From assembly GCA_945904015.1 (NCBI GenBank), contig CAMDPK010000028.1:1-51531 (forward strand): a DNA stretch of 51,531 bases, written 5' to 3'. The notes beneath the pieces are model-generated. The model worked only from the letters and a program-made list of their open reading frames with translations. It made no database searches and was not told where the DNA came from. The translations under genes and the position numbers were made by a program. This stretch comes from Candidatus Kuenenia stuttgartensis (lineage in GTDB: Bacteria; Planctomycetota; Planctomycetia; Planctomycetales; Planctomycetaceae). How positions within the stretch are numbered: position 1 is the stretch's first letter; each line of letters begins with the position of its first letter. This document shows positions 49,352-51,531 of this stretch, piece by piece.

Positions 49352-49374
49352 ACGGAAACCGTGGTCATGGTCAT
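49159..49374 (-). pseudogene. Phd/YefM-like antitoxin, 3' end lost
   Basis: From the ATG at 49374: MTMTTVSVHDVQARLPEIIS, AMQPGEEVLIDHLGGSVAKL, then VRQPQT. This is the N-terminal DNA-binding/dimerisation part of Phd-type antitoxins. The frame then enters the antisense of the gluconate-dehydrogenase-like gene (SWPCQPGSAKQ), so the toxin-binding end and the toxin gene are missing. It is an orphaned remnant of a type II toxin-antitoxin module. Confidence 0.62.
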
Positions 49375-49460
49375 ACCCTTGTTCGAGACCACGGCAGACG
49401 ATCTTCTCTTCTTCGCTTCTGGCAATCTGGCTTGCCAACGAGCGAGCGAAAGTCGATCAC

Positions 49461-49577
49461 CTAAATTCCTCGATCGCTCGCCGCCGAGAAGGCGGCGACG
49501 GAGAGCCATTCGGACTGGAGTTGGCCTTGGTCTCGCTGGAAGTGAAGCAGACTCAGTGCCTCACGCTCCACGCGCAA
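49461..49577 (-). pseudogene. Kinase C-terminal tail fragment a
   Basis: Minus-strand reading PKLRVEREALSLLHFQRDQG, QLQSEWLSVAAF. It matches the tail seen intact at 50408-50587 (EREALSLIQFLRDQGQPQS, AWLAALSADQT) but ends early. It lies just left of a large inverted repeat. Confidence 0.55.
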
Positions 49578-49582
49578 CTTCG

Positions 49583-49728
49583 GCTTTGGAGTGCTCCGTG
49601 TCAGCGGAGCTTTGGATTTGTCGCGGAGCGACTTTCTTTGGATGGCGTGAAATCGGAACGACACGGAAATCCAAAGGCCTGCGCCAAAGAGTCCAAAGCT
49701 GTGCTGACACACAGCACTCCAAAGTTAT
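49583..49728. repeat. Large inverted repeat among kinase-tail fragments
   Basis: Left arm CTTTGGAGTGCTCCGTGTCA, GCGGAGCTTTGGATTT. Right arm AAATCCAAAG, then CCAAAGCTGTGCTGACACAC, AGCACTCCAAAG. Each arm also has its own small hairpin (GCTCCG/CGGAGC on the left, TGTGCTG/CAGCACT on the right). No gene is inside. It is unrelated in sequence to the CCGGA-CGCTAGCG family. Confidence 0.8.
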
Positions 49729-49734
49729 GTCCAT

Positions 49735-49862
49735 TCGCGGGCGAATTGCAGGGCGCGTTGGCGGATCCGCCGCAGTCCGCCTTCGGCGGAATGGTCTGGT
49801 CCGCCGAGAGGGCGGCGAGCCATTCGGACTGCGGGTGGCCCTGGTCTCGCAGGGAGTGAAGC
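49735..49862 (-). pseudogene. Kinase C-terminal tail fragment b
   Basis: Minus-strand reading LLHSLRDQGHPQSEWLAALS, ADQTIPP. A short duplication containing CCGCCTTCGGCGG then shifts the frame before RQRALQFAREW and the stop. It is preceded, on the minus strand, by the second-family hairpin at 49863. Confidence 0.6.
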
Positions 49863-49920
49863 AGCACGACGCGCGAGCGAGTGGTCATCCGAGAACATCC
49901 ACTTGCTCGCGCGTCGTGCT
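49863..49920. repeat. Second hairpin family, copy c
   Basis: AGCACGACGCGCGAGCGAG, TGG and the near-exact complement (one mismatch) with a spacer of about 14 bases. It joins kinase-tail fragment b at the same point as copy d joins fragment d. Confidence 0.9.
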
Positions 49921-49953
49921 ACTTTCGCTCGCGGGGCGCGGTGGCGGACGGGA

Positions 49954-50262
49954 TCACTTCGGCGGCTCATTCGATGGCTTGGCCTCGGTGTCTTTCAGCG
50001 TCGCCTGGGCCTGATCGAGTTGCTTCTGCCATTCGGCGGGCTGTTCCGGTTTCTCCCAGGCGACAGAGAGATCGACGAGCCGTTGAATCGCTTCGGTCAG
50101 GCGGGTCTTGGCGGCGAGTGGGATCTTCGCTTCGCGGGCCTTCATCCCGGAATAGCCTTCGACGAGGAGCGGTTCGGCTTCCTGGAACTTCTTCTGCTCG
50201 GCCAGGGCGTGCAGCGGACTCAATTCCGCACGCTCCACTCGCAACTCCGGCGACGAATGCAC
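49954..50262 (-). pseudogene. TPR-like C-terminal fragment of a kinase-type protein
   Basis: Minus-strand frame of about 100 residues: ELRVERAELSPLHALAEQKK, FQEAEPLLVEGYSGMKAREA, KIPLAAKTRLTEAIQRLVDL and WQKQLDQAQATLKD, then a stop. This pattern (EAEPLLL.GY.gmk.re..ip....rl.ea..rlv.ly...gk...a..w) closes many planctomycete Ser/Thr kinases with TPR repeats. The kinase domain itself is not in the window. Upstream (to the right) a 106-base hairpin interrupts it. Confidence 0.6.
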
Positions 50263-50283
50263 TCCCGCCTCCGGGCTTGTCCC

Positions 50284-50389
50284 GGTGGTTCCCGCGCTCT
50301 GAAGCTACGGCGTGGAATGGCAGAAAGACTCCGCAATCGAAGCATTTTTGAGCGTTCGTGGCCCGTAGCTTCAGAGCGCGGGAACCACC
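50284..50389. repeat. Third hairpin family, 27-base perfect arms
   Basis: GGTGGTTCCCGCGCTCTGAA, GCTACGG and its exact complement, with about 52 bases between. It is the longest perfect stem in the window and separates two kinase-tail fragments. Confidence 0.9.
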
Positions 50390-50407
50390 CCCGCGAGGGG
50401 GGTGGCG

Positions 50408-50587
50408 TTATTTCCATTCGCGGGCGAATTGCAGGGCGCGTTGGCGGACGGGTTCGCTGAGGGTCTGGTCCGCCGAGAGCGCGGCGAGCCATGCGGACTG
50501 CGGTTGGCCCTGGTCTCGCAGGAACTGAATCAGACTCAGGGCCTCACGCTCCGCTGGCAACCGGTCGCAGACCAGGCGTTGATTCAT
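50408..50587 (-). pseudogene. Kinase C-terminal tail fragment c (best preserved)
   Basis: From the ATG at 50587: MNQRLVCDRLPAEREALSLI, QFLRDQGQPQSAWLAALSAD, QTLSEPVRQRALQFAREWK and stop, 59 residues. No kinase domain lies upstream, so this is a detached tail, or it is translated as a small orphan. It defines the complete form against which fragments a, b and d can be compared. Confidence 0.5.
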
Positions 50588-50620
50588 GATCGAGGACTCG
50601 ACCCTCGGCCAGCGTGTTGC

Positions 50621-51004
50621 TTACGGGACGGGTGGTGGCGGCGGAGCGGGTTGCGAAGTTGGCCCGGTGATCTGATCCAAGAGCACGAGGTCGGCCGCGT
50701 TTTGCAGCAGACCACGGAGCGCCCCCAGCAGTTTCTTGTTCTTCTCGGAGAGCGGTCCGGCCATCCCGTCGATGCTGATCAGCAGCACCCGAATCTGGTC
50801 GACCAAGTCGTTGAGCGACGCCAGCGCGGTCTCGAGCGCATCGGCCTCGGTCTGATACCCGGGCATCGCCAGGCCGGGGAGGCTCTGATAGGCCGCGCCC
50901 AATTGTCCGAGCACGTTGAGACTGGCAGCCGCGCGGGCGACAATCTCCTGAACTTGCGAGTTGATAAACTGCCGGTCGTAGTCGATTTCAATCCGAGTGG
51001 CCAT
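50621..51004 (-). CDS. Small protein of unknown function with proline tail
   Basis: 127 residues from the ATG at 51004 (GGGGGGAAC upstream). It is predicted helical: MATRIEIDYDRQFINSQVQE, ASLNVLGQLGAAYQSLPG, ADALETALASLNDLVDQIRV and NKKLLGALRGLLQNAADLVL, then TGPTSQPAPPPPPVP. No signal peptide or membrane helix. I do not recognise the family. Its intact frame, good ribosome-binding site and amphipathic heptad-like pattern argue that it is a real gene, unlike its broken neighbours. Confidence 0.55.
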   Translation of the reverse strand: MATRIEIDYDRQFINSQVQEIVARAAASLNVLGQLGAAYQSLPGLAMPGYQTEADALETALASLNDLVDQIRVLLISIDGMAGPLSEKNKKLLGALRGLLQNAADLVLLDQITGPTSQPAPPPPPVP

Positions 51005-51416
51005 GAAAAGTTCCCCCCTTCAGAAATGAAGTTCCGCACCCCAAAAACGCCTCCACGAGGCACCGCTGATGGTCTAAAATGTACAGCGCCGACCAACAAA
51101 TCTCCATCCGGCCACAGGATTGTTCTAGAAAAACTCTCATCTGTTCCAGAGACACATATACCTGCCTTGATGCGTCTTTGCTGCGTTCTGAGACCGATGT
51201 CTTGATGGCGACGCCAAGTCTTTCCTGTGCTGCGCCACGGCTACTTGCATCCGCGCCGCAGACTTTACGTGCAGGACATTTTCAGTTCCGACCTGCGCCG
51301 CGTCACTGCCGCGCGGCGACGCGGGAATAAAAGTGCGAAATACCCGGCAAAAACGCATGATTATTCGATTGGCACGCGAGTTCACACGCCCGGCGCGGGT
51401 CTCCACGCTCAGCACG
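51005..51416. other. Intergenic region, no feature recognised
   Basis: About 410 bases right of the small unknown gene. No coding sequence, repeat-family copy or strong terminator was seen. Confidence 0.4.
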
Positions 51417-51492
51417 CTACTTCCACTCGCGGGCGAATTGCAGGGCGCGTTGGCGGAACTGCGGTCGGCCCTCGTCTCGCAGGAAGTGAATC
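51417..51492 (-). pseudogene. Kinase C-terminal tail fragment d, internal deletion
   Basis: Minus-strand reading LIHFLRDEGRPQFRQRALQF, AREWK and stop. Relative to fragment c the SAWLAALSADQTLSEPV segment is missing in frame. Directly followed (rightward) by the second-family hairpin, as in fragment b. Confidence 0.6.
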
Positions 51493-51531
51493 AGCACGAC
51501 GCGCGAGCGAGTGGTCGTCCGAGAACAACCA
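51493..51531. repeat. Second hairpin family, copy d, cut by the window edge
   Basis: AGCACGACGCGCGAGCGAG, TGG and a spacer GTCGTCCGAGAACA like that of copy c (GTCATCCGAGAACA). The right arm is beyond the window. Confidence 0.8.

Noticed and set aside
49461..49920. Plus-strand frames across the kinase-tail region
   Set aside because: The homology is on the minus strand; plus-strand frames cross hairpins and show no domain.

Overview
The window reads as a chromosomal segment of a planctomycete (Planctomycetota). The evidence is taxon-typical: N-terminal 'LEGRCLLTG' and 'LLESRITPVTG' motifs on large secreted proteins, a BBP7-like outer-membrane protein, a DUF1080 protein, Flp-like pilin relatives, Ser/Thr-kinase tails and many long hairpin repeats. 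No tRNA, rRNA, CRISPR array or complete transposase was seen.

Layout. 1-640: wrecked Ser/Thr protein kinase (minus), split by a palindromic repeat. 0.9-8.0 kb: secreted lysyl-oxidase protein and an eight-repeat Calx-beta protein, convergent. 8.0-11.4 kb: three paralogous small pilin-like genes (minus), each with its own terminator. 12.2-16.9 kb: sugar-nucleotide epimerase and two polytopic membrane proteins. 17.0-23.6 kb: DUF1080 protein, a cupredoxin-like secreted protein, a membrane-anchored sigma-54 activator and a divergent BBP7-like protein preceded by a sigma-54-like promoter. 24.1-35.5 kb: metal block with a broken P-type ATPase copy, an ECF sigma/anti-sigma pair with a Cys/His-rich sensor region, a His/Cys-rich periplasmic protein, an intact P2A-type ATPase, and CusB- and CusA-like efflux genes. 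35.6-39.3 kb: GH13 amylase tail remnant, endonuclease/exonuclease/phosphatase protein, PGPGW membrane protein, cardiolipin synthase-like protein and an FHA-LuxR regulator. 39.7-47.6 kb: subtilase and a 1526-residue protein joining a multicopper oxidase, a thioredoxin-like domain, a tyrosinase and HEAT-like repeats. 47.8-51.5 kb: decaying region with a frameshifted HAD-hemerythrin fusion, a truncated gluconate-dehydrogenase subunit 3 gene running into an antitoxin remnant, and several copies of a kinase C-terminal tail mixed with hairpin repeats.

Copper is the main link among the intact genes: lysyl oxidase, a cupredoxin-like site, heavy-metal-binding motifs on CusB, CusA, and the oxidase-tyrosinase fusion. 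A plausible reading (inference) is metal sensing by the anti-sigma factor, efflux by CusBA, and extracellular copper oxidases acting on amines, phenols or metal ions. The P-type ATPase in the block has calcium-pump rather than copper-pump residues.

The second theme is repeats. A roughly 60-70 bp inverted repeat with arms close to AGCCGGAACGCGCTAGCG occurs six times. One copy splits the kinase, one lies in frame inside cusA, and one sits at the broken edge of the amylase remnant. Other hairpin families lie around the pilin genes and among the kinase tails. Several genes are broken by frameshifts or a stop, so the accessory parts are decaying, or the assembly has local errors.
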